Source of the DNA: Lagierella sp.
GTDB taxonomy: Bacteria; Bacillota; Clostridia; Tissierellales; Peptoniphilaceae
Assembly (NCBI RefSeq): GCF_029983815.1
Contig: NZ_JASBYU010000007.1
Coordinates: 17,251-81,250 of the forward strand
Direction: 5' to 3'
Length of the DNA stretch: 64,000 bases
A program made the translations under genes and the position numbers. How positions within the stretch are numbered: the stretch's first letter is position 1; each line of letters begins with the position of its first letter. The notes beneath the pieces are model-generated. The model saw nothing but the letters and a program-made list of their open reading frames with translations. It was not told the origin of the DNA and did not search any database. Shown here one piece after another: positions 7,202 through 16,713 of this stretch.

Positions 7202-8323
7202 ATGATAAAATATGAAATTGTAAAAAAATCATCTCAAACGAAAGCTAGAGCGGGTATACTTCATACTCCCCATGGGGATATAAAAACACCTGTCTTTATG
7301 CCTGTGGGAACAAAAGCTACGGTTAAGACAATGACTCCTGAGGAGTTAAAGGATATTGGAGCTCAAATTATTTTGGGAAATACCTATCATCTTTATCTAA
7401 GACCTGGTCAAGAGATTATGAGAAATGCTGGAGGTCTTCACAAATTTATGAATTGGGATAGACCAATACTTACAGACAGTGGTGGATTTCAAGTTTTTAG
7501 CTTAAATAAAATCAGAAAGATCAGTGAAGAAGGTGTGGAGTTTAGATCCCATATAGATGGTTCTAAACATTTTATATCTCCTGAGAAGTCAATGGAGATA
7601 CAAAATGACATAGGATCCGATATAATGATGGCCTTTGATGAATGTGCGCCATACCCTTCTAGTTACGAATACATTAAACAATCCACCGAGAGAACCCTAA
7701 GATGGCTTGAACGATGTAAAGAATATCATAAAAACACTGAAAAACAATCACTTTTTGGAATTGTACAAGGTGGAATGTATAAAGATTTAAGGAAATTTTC
7801 TGCATTAGAGTCTGCAAAGCTCGATTTACCAGGGTATTCTATAGGCGGATTATCCGTAGGTGAACCTCGAGATTTGATGATAGAGATGTTAAATTTCACG
7901 ACACCCTTTATGCCTGAAAACAAGCCTAGATACCTAATGGGCGTTGGAAGCCCTGACTATTTATTTGAAGCTGTTGAGGCAGGGGTCGATATGGCTGACT
8001 GTGTGCTTCCTACCAGGATTGCAAGAAATGGTACTGCCATAACCTCAAGGGGTAGACTTGTAATTAAAAATGCTACTTATAAAAATGATTTTTCAAGCCT
8101 TGATCCAGAATGTGATTGCTATACTTGTAAAAATTATTCTAGGGCCTATATAAGGCATTTGATGAATGTGGACGAGATATTAGGGGCAAGGCTGTTGACA
8201 ATTCACAATTTATCATTTTTAATAAATATGATGGAAAGAATTAGAAATTCTATTTTAGAAGATAATTTTCTAGAATTTAAGGATGAATTTTATGAAAAAT
8301 ATGGTTATGATTACCATAAGTAA
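7202..8323 (+). CDS. tgt: tRNA-guanine transglycosylase (queuine/preQ1)
   Basis: Tgt exchanges guanine-34 for preQ1 in tRNAs with GUN anticodons. The 373-residue TIM-barrel enzyme shows LTDSGGFQVFSL near residue 93 (general-base Asp), GGLSVGEP near 218, DMADCVLPTRIARNGTA near 262 with the nucleophilic Asp, and the zinc site CDCYTCKNYSRAYIRHL with the later His in TIHN. The ATG begins one base after the queA stop, so translation is probably coupled. yajC follows after 11 bases. Confidence 0.97.
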   Translation: MIKYEIVKKSSQTKARAGILHTPHGDIKTPVFMPVGTKATVKTMTPEELKDIGAQIILGNTYHLYLRPGQEIMRNAGGLHKFMNWDRPILTDSGGFQVFSLNKIRKISEEGVEFRSHIDGSKHFISPEKSMEIQNDIGSDIMMAFDECAPYPSSYEYIKQSTERTLRWLERCKEYHKNTEKQSLFGIVQGGMYKDLRKFSALESAKLDLPGYSIGGLSVGEPRDLMIEMLNFTTPFMPENKPRYLMGVGSPDYLFEAVEAGVDMADCVLPTRIARNGTAITSRGRLVIKNATYKNDFSSLDPECDCYTCKNYSRAYIRHLMNVDEILGARLLTIHNLSFLINMMERIRNSILEDNFLEFKDEFYEKYGYDYHK

Positions 8324-8334
8324 AGGAGGAAAAG

Positions 8335-8664
8335 ATGCCACAACAATTAGGTAGTTCATTGGGATTTATGATAATCATCTTTGCAGCTATGTACTTTTTC
8401 ATGATTAGACCTACTCAAAAAAGAGAAAAAGAAGTACGTAAGATGAGAGATAATCTTAAAGTTGGAGACAGAATAATCACTATTGGAGGAATCAAGGGAA
8501 CTATTTTAAAGCTTGGAGATGACTTTGTTGTAATAGAGTCATCAAATGCTAAGACGAAATTAGAATTTGTTAAGTCTGCTGTAGGAACTGTTATAAGAGA
8601 TGATAGTTCTGAAGTTGTAAAGGAAACTAAGGAAGACAAATCCGATAGTAAAGAAGAAGAATAG
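8335..8664 (+). CDS. yajC: Preprotein translocase accessory subunit YajC
   Basis: This 109-residue protein has one N-terminal membrane helix (residues about 8-24) followed by FMIRPTQKREKEVRKMRDNLKVGDRIITIGGIKGTI, the YajC hallmark, and an acidic, lysine-rich tail. YajC associates with SecDF at the membrane. An AAGGAGGAAAAG ribosome site precedes the ATG. It is the last gene of the ruv-que unit and is followed by a strong terminator. secD/secF, often next in related genomes, are not here. Confidence 0.93.
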   Translation: MPQQLGSSLGFMIIIFAAMYFFMIRPTQKREKEVRKMRDNLKVGDRIITIGGIKGTILKLGDDFVVIESSNAKTKLEFVKSAVGTVIRDDSSEVVKETKEDKSDSKEEE

Positions 8665-8676
8665 AAATGAAGGGAA

Positions 8677-8715
8677 AGATAAGATATTTGTAATTCAAAT
8701 ATTTTATCTTTTTTT
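8677..8715 (+). terminator. Strong intrinsic terminator abutting recJ
   Basis: A 14-base stem (8677-8690 with 8696-8709, one G-T pair, 5-base loop) is followed by an uninterrupted T run. The recJ ribosome site GGTGA starts directly at the end of the T run, so recJ expression from upstream depends on readthrough. Confidence 0.85.
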
Positions 8716-8723
8716 GGTGATTT

Positions 8724-10460
8724 ATGAGTAAATGGTTGATAAAAGCGGCAAATAAGGAATATAGAAAGATTGCCCAAGAGTTTAAGATAAATGAAATATT
8801 GGCAAAGATTATTGCAAATAGGGACATAAGTTATGAAGAAATTCCTGGATTTTTGAACCCGAATCAAAAAAACTCCATGCACGATCCCTTTTTAATGAAG
8901 GATATGGATAGAGCTGTGGAGTTGATTAAAGAAGGAATTGACAACAATAGCCATATAAGGATTGTAGGAGATTATGACCAGGATGGAAATTCTGCGACGA
9001 TGACTTTGATGGATGGATTGTTGCTATTTACTGAAAATATCTCCTATGCAATACCCCATAGAGTGGAAGATGGGTATGGTATATCTAAGAGGATTGTGGA
9101 AGAAGCAAAGGCTGATAATGTGGATTTGATAATAACCTGCGACAATGGAATAAGTTCTTTGGAACCGGTAAAATTGGCAAAGGACCTGGGAATGAAAATA
9201 ATTGTCACAGATCATCATCAAGTTCGAAAAAACGATAAGGGAAATGATATTTTACCCAGCGCAGATGCAGTGCTAAATCCAAATAGGGAGGACTGTTCAT
9301 ATCCCTTTAAATATCTATGTGGAGCAGGTGTTGCTTTTAAATTGATGTATGCCTTTTACTTAAAATACGATGGGGATATGGATTATCTCATGGATCTACT
9401 AGAATACGTTGCAATGGGAACCGTGGCGGACATTGTGGACTTGGTAGATGAAAATAGGTTTTTTGTAAAGGAAGGGTTAAATAAAATACACCATTCTAGT
9501 AATTATGGATTGCAGGCCCTTATTAGAGAGGCGGGGCTTAAACAGGATAAGATTAATACCTATGCTTTGGGATTTGTTTTAGGTCCATGTATCAACGCGG
9601 CGGGCAGACTGGATACTGCCGTCTGGGGCATAGAGTTATTCCTAGAGGAGAATATTGAAAAAATCGATGAGATTGCAAAAAAATTAGTTTCATTGAACGA
9701 AGAGCGTAAGTCCTTGACAGAAGATGGACTAGAGGCAGTTTTAAAAAGGATAGAGAAGGAAAAGACTTTTGAGAATGATATAATTGTAGTATGTGAAAAG
9801 TCTATTCATGAGTCTTTGGCTGGGATAATAGCAGGTAGAGTAAAAGAAAAATACAATAGACCCACTATAGTCTTTACGTCTTCTAGTGAAGAGGGAGTTT
9901 TGAAGGGTTCTGGTAGAAGCATTGAAGAATATAACATGTATGAGAATATTTTACCCTATAAAAACTTATTAAAGTCCTTTGGTGGACATCCCATGGCTGC
10001 GGGACTTTCTATATATGAAGAAAATTTTGAACTATTTTATTCCAGTTTATTAGAGTCCTCTACTTTGACAAAAGAAGATTTAATTGAAAAAAAATATCTG
10101 GATAGTCAATTATTTATTGACCGATTGAACTTTGAAGTGGTAGAAGAGTTAGAGAAATTGGAACCCTATGGCAAGGGAAATCCAACACCTCTTTTTGGTG
10201 ATAGAAGGGTTTTGGTCGAAGATTTACGAATTATCGGTAAAAATTCTAACGCTTTACGCCTTGATTTATCTGTTAGAGGTAGAAAGGTAAAGGGAATAAC
10301 TTTTTCAAGTTCACAGGAGATTAAAGCCATATACGACAATATAGTTGCAAGGAAAAAACACGACATGGACTGTCCGGAAATTGATATTTTGTATTATCCA
10401 AATATCAATGAGTACAAGGGAACAAAAACATTACAAGTAATAGTTAAAGATATACGTTAG
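8724..10460 (+). CDS. recJ: Single-stranded-DNA-specific exonuclease RecJ
   Basis: RecJ degrades single-stranded DNA 5' to 3' in recombination and mismatch or base-excision repair. The 578-residue protein carries the DHH phosphoesterase motifs: DYDQDG at 83-88, CDNG at 139-142, DHH at 163-165, a TVADIVDLVDENR segment near 233, and the DHHA1 GGHPMAAG motif at 420-427, then an OB-like C-terminal region. It matches the compact (about 580-residue) form rather than the longer Bacillus form. The ATG follows a GGTGA site lying immediately after a terminator. No own promoter is obvious. Confidence 0.95.
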   Translation: MSKWLIKAANKEYRKIAQEFKINEILAKIIANRDISYEEIPGFLNPNQKNSMHDPFLMKDMDRAVELIKEGIDNNSHIRIVGDYDQDGNSATMTLMDGLLLFTENISYAIPHRVEDGYGISKRIVEEAKADNVDLIITCDNGISSLEPVKLAKDLGMKIIVTDHHQVRKNDKGNDILPSADAVLNPNREDCSYPFKYLCGAGVAFKLMYAFYLKYDGDMDYLMDLLEYVAMGTVADIVDLVDENRFFVKEGLNKIHHSSNYGLQALIREAGLKQDKINTYALGFVLGPCINAAGRLDTAVWGIELFLEENIEKIDEIAKKLVSLNEERKSLTEDGLEAVLKRIEKEKTFENDIIVVCEKSIHESLAGIIAGRVKEKYNRPTIVFTSSSEEGVLKGSGRSIEEYNMYENILPYKNLLKSFGGHPMAAGLSIYEENFELFYSSLLESSTLTKEDLIEKKYLDSQLFIDRLNFEVVEELEKLEPYGKGNPTPLFGDRRVLVEDLRIIGKNSNALRLDLSVRGRKVKGITFSSSQEIKAIYDNIVARKKHDMDCPEIDILYYPNINEYKGTKTLQVIVKDIR

Positions 10461-10461
10461 A

Positions 10462-10490
10462 TTGTAGATTACTCTAAAATATGGTAGTAT
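10462..10490 (+). promoter_or_regulatory. Possible rel promoter
   Basis: TTGTAG (10462-10467), a 17-base spacer and TAGTAT (10485-10490) lie between recJ and rel, with a predicted start about 30 bases before the rel ATG. Confidence 0.45.
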
Positions 10491-10527
10491 GAAGTTATTA
10501 ATTTTATATAAGTAGGAGGTGTATAAA

Positions 10528-12684
10528 ATGCTTGGTAAATTATTGGACAAAATTGAATCATATAATCCTGACCTAGATAAGGAATTGATTACAAGGGCCT
10601 ATAATCTTGCAGAAAAGCTTCATGAAGGTCAGTTTAGAAGTTCTGGAGAACCATATTTTATACATCCAGTTGCTGTAGCAAATATCCTTGCTGACTTGAG
10701 TATGGATGACGAAACCATAGTAGCAGGTCTTTTACATGATGTATTAGAAGACACGGATATTTCATATGATGATTTTAAGGAGATATTTGGAGACGAGATA
10801 ACTTTATTAGTTGATGGAGTTACAAAACTTAAAAAGATCAATTATAAATCTAAACATGAAAACCAGGCGGAAAATTTAAGAAAAATGGTTTTGGCCATGT
10901 CAAAGGATATTAGAGTTATCATAGTTAAATTGGCTGATAGACTTCATAATATGAGAACCTTAGAATATATGGAAAGAACAAAACAAGTTGAAAAGGCTAC
11001 GGAAACCTTAGAAATTTATGCACCCCTTGCCCATAGATTGGGTATTAGCACAATTAAATGGGAGCTTGAAGATCTAAGTTTAAGATATTTGGAGCCTAAG
11101 ATTTATTATGATTTGGTAGAAAAGGTTAAGCTAAAGAGAAGAGAACGAGAGTCTTTTATTCAAGATATAATAACCATTTTAAATCTTGCTATGGAAGAAC
11201 TTGGTATCAAGGGCGAAATAAGTGGTAGACCAAAGAGTATTTACAGCATTTATCGTAAGATGTATCATCAAGGAAAAGCTTTTGAAGAGATATTTGACCT
11301 TTCTGCTGTAAGGGTAATAACAGATAGTGTAAAGAATTGTTATGGTGTACTTGGAGCGGTTCACAGTCTATGGAAACCTATACCTGGTAGATTTAAGGAC
11401 TATATCGCTATGCCTAAACCAAATCTATATCAAACTCTCCACACAACTGTAATTGGACCTCAGGGTGAAATTTTTGAAGTTCAGATAAGGACTTTTGAAA
11501 TGCATAGGACTGCCGAGTATGGTATTGCTGCCCACTGGAAATACAAAGAGGGAACTACTGGCAAGAAATCCAGTTTAGATGAAAAACTGGTTTGGATAAG
11601 GGAACTTATGGAATGGCAAAAGGACATGTCAGATTCCAGGGAATTTATCAATTCTTTTAAGGAAAATTTCACATCGGACGAAGTTTTTGTATTCTCACCT
11701 AAAGGGGATGTAATAGAACTGAGAGAAGGTTCTACTCCTATAGATTTTGCTTATAGAGTTCACTCCGCTGTAGGTAATAAATGTGTTGGGGCAAAGGTTG
11801 ATGGTAGAATAGTACCTTTAACCTATAAACTTAAAACAGGAAATATCGTGGAGATACTAACCTCAGCTTCTTCTCCTGGCCCGAGCATGGACTGGCTAAA
11901 GATTGTAAAGACTTCTCAAGCAAGACAAAAAATCAAACAGTATTTTAAAAAGAAGGAGAGGGACAGCAATATCATTAAGGGTCGAGATATGCTTGAAAAA
12001 GAGGTTAGGAAACAGGGATATACCTTTAATGAAATATTAAAAGACGAATGGCTTGAAAATATTATGGAGAGGATGTCCTTTAATAACCTTGATGACATGT
12101 ATGCATCTATAGGTTTTGGAACTACACCTCTAACTCAAATCATGCCTAAGCTAAAGGATCTTCATAGGGATTATTATAAGACCGACGAGGATATAGAAGA
12201 ACCACCAGAAGTGGAACTTCGACAAGTCCCAGCAAGTTCTGAACATGGAATTATTCTAAAGGGAGTAGACAATATACAGATTAAGATAGCAAAATGTTGT
12301 AATCCAGTACCTGGCGATGAAATCATCGGTTATATAACAAGGGGGCGTGGAGTGTCTGTTCATAGGAAAGACTGTTCTAATATAATAAATGTTGACGATC
12401 CTAATAGGTTGATAGAGGTTAGCTGGGATGCTGAAGACGACTCTACCTACAACGTAGAGATACAGATAATTGCCTTTGATAGGTTTGGTTATTTAGCAAA
12501 TCTTACTTCAAAGATTTCTGAACTCGGTACAGATACAAAGGGTATGAATGTGATAAAAAATAAGGATAAAACCTATACTATCAATATAATTGTAGAAGTA
12601 AATCATACACAGCAGGTCAATAATATTTTACAAGCTTTGAGAAATATAAAGGGAACTTTAGATGTTTATAGGGTGAAGGTTTAA
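10528..12684 (+). CDS. rel: Bifunctional (p)ppGpp synthetase/hydrolase Rel
   Basis: Rel makes and degrades the stringent-response alarmone (p)ppGpp. The 718-residue protein has the full architecture: HD hydrolase domain with IHPVAV near 45 and HD at 70-71 (LLHDVLEDT), synthetase domain with GRPKSIYSIYRKM near 235 and RFKDYIAMPK near 290, EVQIRT near 320, TGS domain near 385-445, helical and zinc-finger-like region with KCCNPVPGD near 590, and a C-terminal ACT domain from about 640. All hydrolase and synthetase signature residues look intact. The ATG at 10528 is preferred, eight bases after AGGAGG; the GTG at 10519 overlaps the ribosome site. The stop overlaps the dtd start by one base. Confidence 0.96.
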   Translation: MLGKLLDKIESYNPDLDKELITRAYNLAEKLHEGQFRSSGEPYFIHPVAVANILADLSMDDETIVAGLLHDVLEDTDISYDDFKEIFGDEITLLVDGVTKLKKINYKSKHENQAENLRKMVLAMSKDIRVIIVKLADRLHNMRTLEYMERTKQVEKATETLEIYAPLAHRLGISTIKWELEDLSLRYLEPKIYYDLVEKVKLKRRERESFIQDIITILNLAMEELGIKGEISGRPKSIYSIYRKMYHQGKAFEEIFDLSAVRVITDSVKNCYGVLGAVHSLWKPIPGRFKDYIAMPKPNLYQTLHTTVIGPQGEIFEVQIRTFEMHRTAEYGIAAHWKYKEGTTGKKSSLDEKLVWIRELMEWQKDMSDSREFINSFKENFTSDEVFVFSPKGDVIELREGSTPIDFAYRVHSAVGNKCVGAKVDGRIVPLTYKLKTGNIVEILTSASSPGPSMDWLKIVKTSQARQKIKQYFKKKERDSNIIKGRDMLEKEVRKQGYTFNEILKDEWLENIMERMSFNNLDDMYASIGFGTTPLTQIMPKLKDLHRDYYKTDEDIEEPPEVELRQVPASSEHGIILKGVDNIQIKIAKCCNPVPGDEIIGYITRGRGVSVHRKDCSNIINVDDPNRLIEVSWDAEDDSTYNVEIQIIAFDRFGYLANLTSKISELGTDTKGMNVIKNKDKTYTINIIVEVNHTQQVNNILQALRNIKGTLDVYRVKV

Positions 12685-13136
12685 TGCGTGCAATTGTACA
12701 AAAGGTAATAAAAGCTTCTGTTACGGTTGAAAATCATGTAATAGGCAAAATAGATAAGGGACTATTAATCTTTCTAGCCGTTCATGAAGAAGACGGAAAA
12801 GATGATTTGGACTATATATTAAAAAAGGTATCCAAGTTAAGGATTTTTGAAGATGAAGATAATAAGATGAACCTTTCTATTGAAGATGTGGGAGGAGAGT
12901 TTTTGGTAGTATCTCAATTTACACTCTACGGTGATGTTAGAAAGGGTAATAGACCAAGTTTTACCCAGTCGGCGAAGCATGAAAAGGCAGATGACTACTA
13001 TCAGGCATTTATTAAAGGTTTAAAGGAAAAAACTGGATTGAAAGTAGAGACGGGAAAGTTTGCTGCCGACATGAAAGTTGAGTTGATTAACGATGGTCCT
13101 GTGACCATTCAATTGGACAGTACTAAAATATATTAG
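12684..13136 (+). CDS. dtd: D-aminoacyl-tRNA deacylase
   Basis: Dtd hydrolyses D-amino acids (and glycine mischarged on tRNA-Ala) from tRNA. The 150-residue protein has both active-site signatures: SQFTLYG at residues 77-83 with the catalytic Thr, and NDGPVTI at 136-142. Its ATG shares one base with the rel stop (TAATG), so it is translationally coupled to rel, a linkage common in this phylum. Confidence 0.96.
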   Translation: MRAIVQKVIKASVTVENHVIGKIDKGLLIFLAVHEEDGKDDLDYILKKVSKLRIFEDEDNKMNLSIEDVGGEFLVVSQFTLYGDVRKGNRPSFTQSAKHEKADDYYQAFIKGLKEKTGLKVETGKFAADMKVELINDGPVTIQLDSTKIY

Positions 13137-13144
13137 GAGCAATT

Positions 13145-13753
13145 ATGGAAATTATAAAACTTGAAACTAGAAGGTTAATCGAAAATATCTATGTATTATT
13201 AAAGGGAAAAAATTGTATAATCATAGATCCTGGTTATGAATTGGAAGCGTTAACGGATTTAATAGTTAATAGAGATCTTAAGGTTGAAAAGATACTTCTT
13301 ACACATGGCCATGGTGATCATATTGCAGCTTGTGAGGGTCTTAGAGAAAAATTTAATATTCCCATCTATGCCCATGAAAAGGAAAAAGAGCTATTGTTAG
13401 ATCCGGATTTGAACTTAAGTTCTTCCATGTATGGAAATATAAGTTTAAAAGCAGATTTTTATGTAAATGAAGATACGGTCCTTGACTTTCAAGGGGAAGA
13501 AATAAACTTTATATATACACCTGGTCATACCATTGGTAGTCAATGTATAAAAATAGGAAATTACCTTTTTACAGGAGATACTCTATTTAGAAATTCTGTT
13601 GGAAGATCTGATTTACCTACTAGTGATTCGGAAGCTTTGAAAAAATCTTTGGAGAAATTAAAGAGTTTAGATGACTCCATAGTGGTATATCCAGGACACA
13701 ATTCTGAATCTACAATCGGGTCAGAGAAAAAATATAATCCATTTATGATTTGA
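13145..13753 (+). CDS. Metallo-beta-lactamase-fold hydrolase (glyoxalase II-like)
   Basis: The 202-residue protein is a GloB-like MBL-fold hydrolase. Metal ligands are visible: H54, H56, D58 and H59 in THGHGDH, H128 in TPGHTIGS, D145 in TGDTLF, and H185 in YPGHNSES. The fold hydrolyses thioesters or related substrates; this short rel-dtd-linked subgroup has no assigned substrate, and true hydroxyacylglutathione hydrolase activity is unlikely in an organism that may lack glutathione. AGGAG precedes the ATG, eight bases after the dtd stop. Confidence 0.85.
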   Translation: MEIIKLETRRLIENIYVLLKGKNCIIIDPGYELEALTDLIVNRDLKVEKILLTHGHGDHIAACEGLREKFNIPIYAHEKEKELLLDPDLNLSSSMYGNISLKADFYVNEDTVLDFQGEEINFIYTPGHTIGSQCIKIGNYLFTGDTLFRNSVGRSDLPTSDSEALKKSLEKLKSLDDSIVVYPGHNSESTIGSEKKYNPFMI

Positions 13754-13778
13754 TATTTTCATGAAAATATGATAATAT
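13750..13778 (+). promoter_or_regulatory. Promoter of the valS T-box operon
   Basis: TTGATA (13750-13755) and TAATAT (13773-13778) with a 17-base spacer. The -35 overlaps the stop of the preceding gene, and the spacer contains most of a perfect 18-base palindrome at 13753-13770. Confidence 0.55.
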
Positions 13779-13796
13779 TTCTATAAATTTGATATT

Positions 13797-13988
13797 TACG
13801 GTGATAAAGAGGAGTAGATTAAAGTTATTTTTCAGAGAGGAAGAGGTTGGTGAAATCTTCTACTTGCTTTAGTTGAAGGTTGCTTTTGAGTAAGGTTGAT
13901 TACATTATAATCGTTAGAGTGTCATTTATTAATGAAAATTAGGTGGTAACACGGAGCCCTTCGTCCTAAACGGATGAGGGGTTTTTTT
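13797..13988 (+). promoter_or_regulatory. T-box leader, valine-specific
   Basis: A T-box transcription-antitermination leader precedes valS. The T-box element reads AGGTGGTAACACGG (from 13941), a variant of the AGGGTGGNACCGCG consensus. The terminator stem CCCTTCGTCC with GGATGAGGGG is followed by seven T (13982-13988). Stem I contains AGAGAGG and a GGTGAAA loop, and on its 3' side a GTT valine codon (13879-13881) followed by a purine, in the GAAG-codon context expected of the specifier. Uncharged tRNA-Val would stabilise the antiterminator. The TGGT bulge would pair with an ACCA 3' end. Confidence 0.9.
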
Positions 13989-14061
13989 ATAGTTAATTTT
14001 GAATGCTTAATGATAAGAAAAGTTGAATAAACACTTAAAAAATTATATTGAGGAGATTAAA

Positions 14062-16713
14062 ATGAAAAATTTAGAAAAAAACTATGATCCTAAATCTTTT
14101 GAAGATAGAATCTACAAAACTTGGAAAGATAATGGATATTTTAGAGCTGAAGTTGATAAGTCTAAAAAACCATTTACTATTGTAATGCCCCCTCCAAATG
14201 TTACAGGGGTTCTTCATTTAGGCCATGCTTTGAATAATACATTGCAAGACATCTTGATTAGAAGAAAGAGAATGCAAGGCTATAGTGCGCTTTGGATTCC
14301 GGGTACTGACCATGCTAGTATTTCTACAGAAATGAAGGTAGTTCAGAAAATTGAATCCGAAGGAAAGTCCAAGAAGGATTTGGGTAGAGAAAAGTTTCTT
14401 GAGGAAGCCTGGGACTGGACTCATCTATATGGTGGAAATATAAAGAAGCAACTGGAAAAATTAGGGGTTTCTTGTGATTGGTCCAGGGAAGCTTTTACTC
14501 TAGACGACAATTTATCAGATGCAGTACTAGAAGTCTTTATCAAGATGTACAATGAGGGACTTATATATAGAGGAGATAGAATCGTAAATTGGTGCGTTTC
14601 ATGTGGTACAGCTATATCCGATGCAGAAGTTGAACATATTGATGAAAATGGAAAGCTTTGGCATATTAAATATCCTTTCAAAGATAGGCAAGGTTATATT
14701 GTAATTGCAACTACAAGACCTGAAACCATGTTAGGAGATTTAGCTGTTGCAGTAAATCCTGATGATGAAAGGTACAAGGATCTAATTGGAGAAAAGTTAA
14801 TACTACCGTTGGTTGAAAGAGAAATACCTATCATTGCAGATGAATATGTTGAAATGGAATTTGGTACTGGTATGGTAAAAATAACACCATCCCATGACCC
14901 AAATGATTTTGAAATTGGGGAAAGGCATAATCTAGGACAATGTATCGTAATTGATTCAAAGGGTCATATTGTTGATGGGTATGGAAAATATTCTAAAATG
15001 GAGCGTATGGAAGCAAGAAAAGCCATTGTAGAAGATTTGGAAGAGGCAGGTTTAATGGAAAAAATAGAAGACCATAACCATGCCGTAGGCCACTGTGAAA
15101 GATGTGGAACTATTATTGAGCCAGTGGTTTCTAAACAATGGTTTGTTAAAATGGAGCAATTTGCAAAGGATGCATTAGAAGCCTATGAATCTGGAGAATT
15201 AAATCTTATTCCTAATAGACTTGGGAAAACCTATGAAAATTGGTTAACAAATACTAGGGATTGGTGTATCTCTAGACAATTATGGTGGGGACATAGAATT
15301 CCTGTGTACTATTGTGATGACTGTGGAGAGATAATAGTTTCTAAGACAAAAGTTGAAAAATGTTCTTGTGGCAGCACAAATGTAAGACAGGATCCGGATA
15401 CATTAGATACCTGGTTTTCTTCAGCATTATGGCCTTTTTCTACATTGGGTTGGCCAGAAAAAACCGATGATTTAGAGTACTTTTTCCCAACTGATGTCCT
15501 AGTTACCGGATATGATATTATCTTCTTCTGGGTAATCAGAATGGTGTTTTCATCATTGTATAATTTAGGAAAATTACCTTTTAAAGACGTTTATTTCACA
15601 GGTTTAATTAGAGATTCACAAGGAAGAAAGATGTCCAAGTCCCTTAATAACGGAATAGATCCTCTTGAAGTAATAGACAACTTTGGAGCTGACGCCCTTA
15701 GATTTACATTGGTAACTGGAAACTCTCCTGGAAATGATATGAGATTTTACATGGAGAGAGTCGAAGCAAATAGAAATTTTGCAAACAAACTTTGGAATGC
15801 TACAAGGTTTATCTTTATGAATTTAAAGGAAGATAAGATTAAAAAGATTTCTGATATAGACTTACAAGTTGAAGATAAGTGGATAATTTCAAAATTCAAC
15901 TCTCTTATCAAGAATGTAGATCAAAATATAGATAAATATGAAATAGGACTGGCTGCGGATAAAATTTATGATTTTATATGGAATGAATTTTGTGATTGGT
16001 ATATAGAGTTAGTAAAACCAAGACTTTATAACGTTGAGGATGAAAAATCTGAAATAGCTGCCCAATCTACACTGATATATGTATTAGATGGAGTATTGAA
16101 ACTATTACATCCATTTATGCCTTATATTACAGAGGAAATATATTCAATAATGCCAACTAAAAAGGATATGCTGATTAATGAAAACTGGCCACTATATGAA
16201 GAGTCTTTGATTTGTAAGGATTCAGTAGATGAGATTGAAATCTTGATTGAAGCTACAAAGACTATCAGAAATGCAAGGGCAGAACTGGATATTGCACCAA
16301 GTAAAAGGGCTGACTTATTCTTGGTTACAGACAATAGTGGTGTTAAGGAAAAATTAGAAAATATTTCACACCATTTCAAAACTGTTGCTTCTGTTTCTGA
16401 AGTTCATTTTGGCGATAGTGGATTGGACGAAGAAGACAGTATTTCAATTGTACAAAATGGATTTAAGGGATATATTCCTCTAAGTGATTTGATCGACTAC
16501 AATAAAGAATTAGAAAGATTAACCAAGGAACAAGAAAGATTAATCTCTGAAATTAAAAGAGCTGAAGGTAAATTGAACAATAAGAATTTTACTGAAAAAG
16601 CACCAGAAAAAGTCGTTCAAGAAGAAAGAGATAAGTTAAGTAAATATATTTCTATGAAGGATGAAGTGGACGCTTCAGTAGAAAAGATAAGAGAAAAAGT
16701 AAATGAACTATAA
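14062..16713 (+). CDS. valS: Valyl-tRNA synthetase
   Basis: The 883-residue class I synthetase has PPPNVTGVLHLGHAL with HLGH at 52-55, the editing (CP1) domain with TTRPETMLGD, the KMSKS loop at 523-527, an anticodon-binding helical domain, and a C-terminal coiled coil rich in Lys and Glu that contacts tRNA-Val. CxxC pairs (CERCG, CDDCG with a later CSCG) suggest a zinc-binding insertion. The ATG at 14062 is used because GAGGAG is six bases upstream; an in-frame TTG at 14023 has no ribosome site. Expression is controlled by the valine T-box. folC overlaps its 3' end by 11 bases. Confidence 0.97.
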   Translation: MKNLEKNYDPKSFEDRIYKTWKDNGYFRAEVDKSKKPFTIVMPPPNVTGVLHLGHALNNTLQDILIRRKRMQGYSALWIPGTDHASISTEMKVVQKIESEGKSKKDLGREKFLEEAWDWTHLYGGNIKKQLEKLGVSCDWSREAFTLDDNLSDAVLEVFIKMYNEGLIYRGDRIVNWCVSCGTAISDAEVEHIDENGKLWHIKYPFKDRQGYIVIATTRPETMLGDLAVAVNPDDERYKDLIGEKLILPLVEREIPIIADEYVEMEFGTGMVKITPSHDPNDFEIGERHNLGQCIVIDSKGHIVDGYGKYSKMERMEARKAIVEDLEEAGLMEKIEDHNHAVGHCERCGTIIEPVVSKQWFVKMEQFAKDALEAYESGELNLIPNRLGKTYENWLTNTRDWCISRQLWWGHRIPVYYCDDCGEIIVSKTKVEKCSCGSTNVRQDPDTLDTWFSSALWPFSTLGWPEKTDDLEYFFPTDVLVTGYDIIFFWVIRMVFSSLYNLGKLPFKDVYFTGLIRDSQGRKMSKSLNNGIDPLEVIDNFGADALRFTLVTGNSPGNDMRFYMERVEANRNFANKLWNATRFIFMNLKEDKIKKISDIDLQVEDKWIISKFNSLIKNVDQNIDKYEIGLAADKIYDFIWNEFCDWYIELVKPRLYNVEDEKSEIAAQSTLIYVLDGVLKLLHPFMPYITEEIYSIMPTKKDMLINENWPLYEESLICKDSVDEIEILIEATKTIRNARAELDIAPSKRADLFLVTDNSGVKEKLENISHHFKTVASVSEVHFGDSGLDEEDSISIVQNGFKGYIPLSDLIDYNKELERLTKEQERLISEIKRAEGKLNNKNFTEKAPEKVVQEERDKLSKYISMKDEVDASVEKIREKVNEL

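Noticed and set aside
8415..8882. 155-residue minus-strand frame
   Set aside because: It runs antisense across yajC, a terminator and recJ, with no ribosome site and low-complexity composition.
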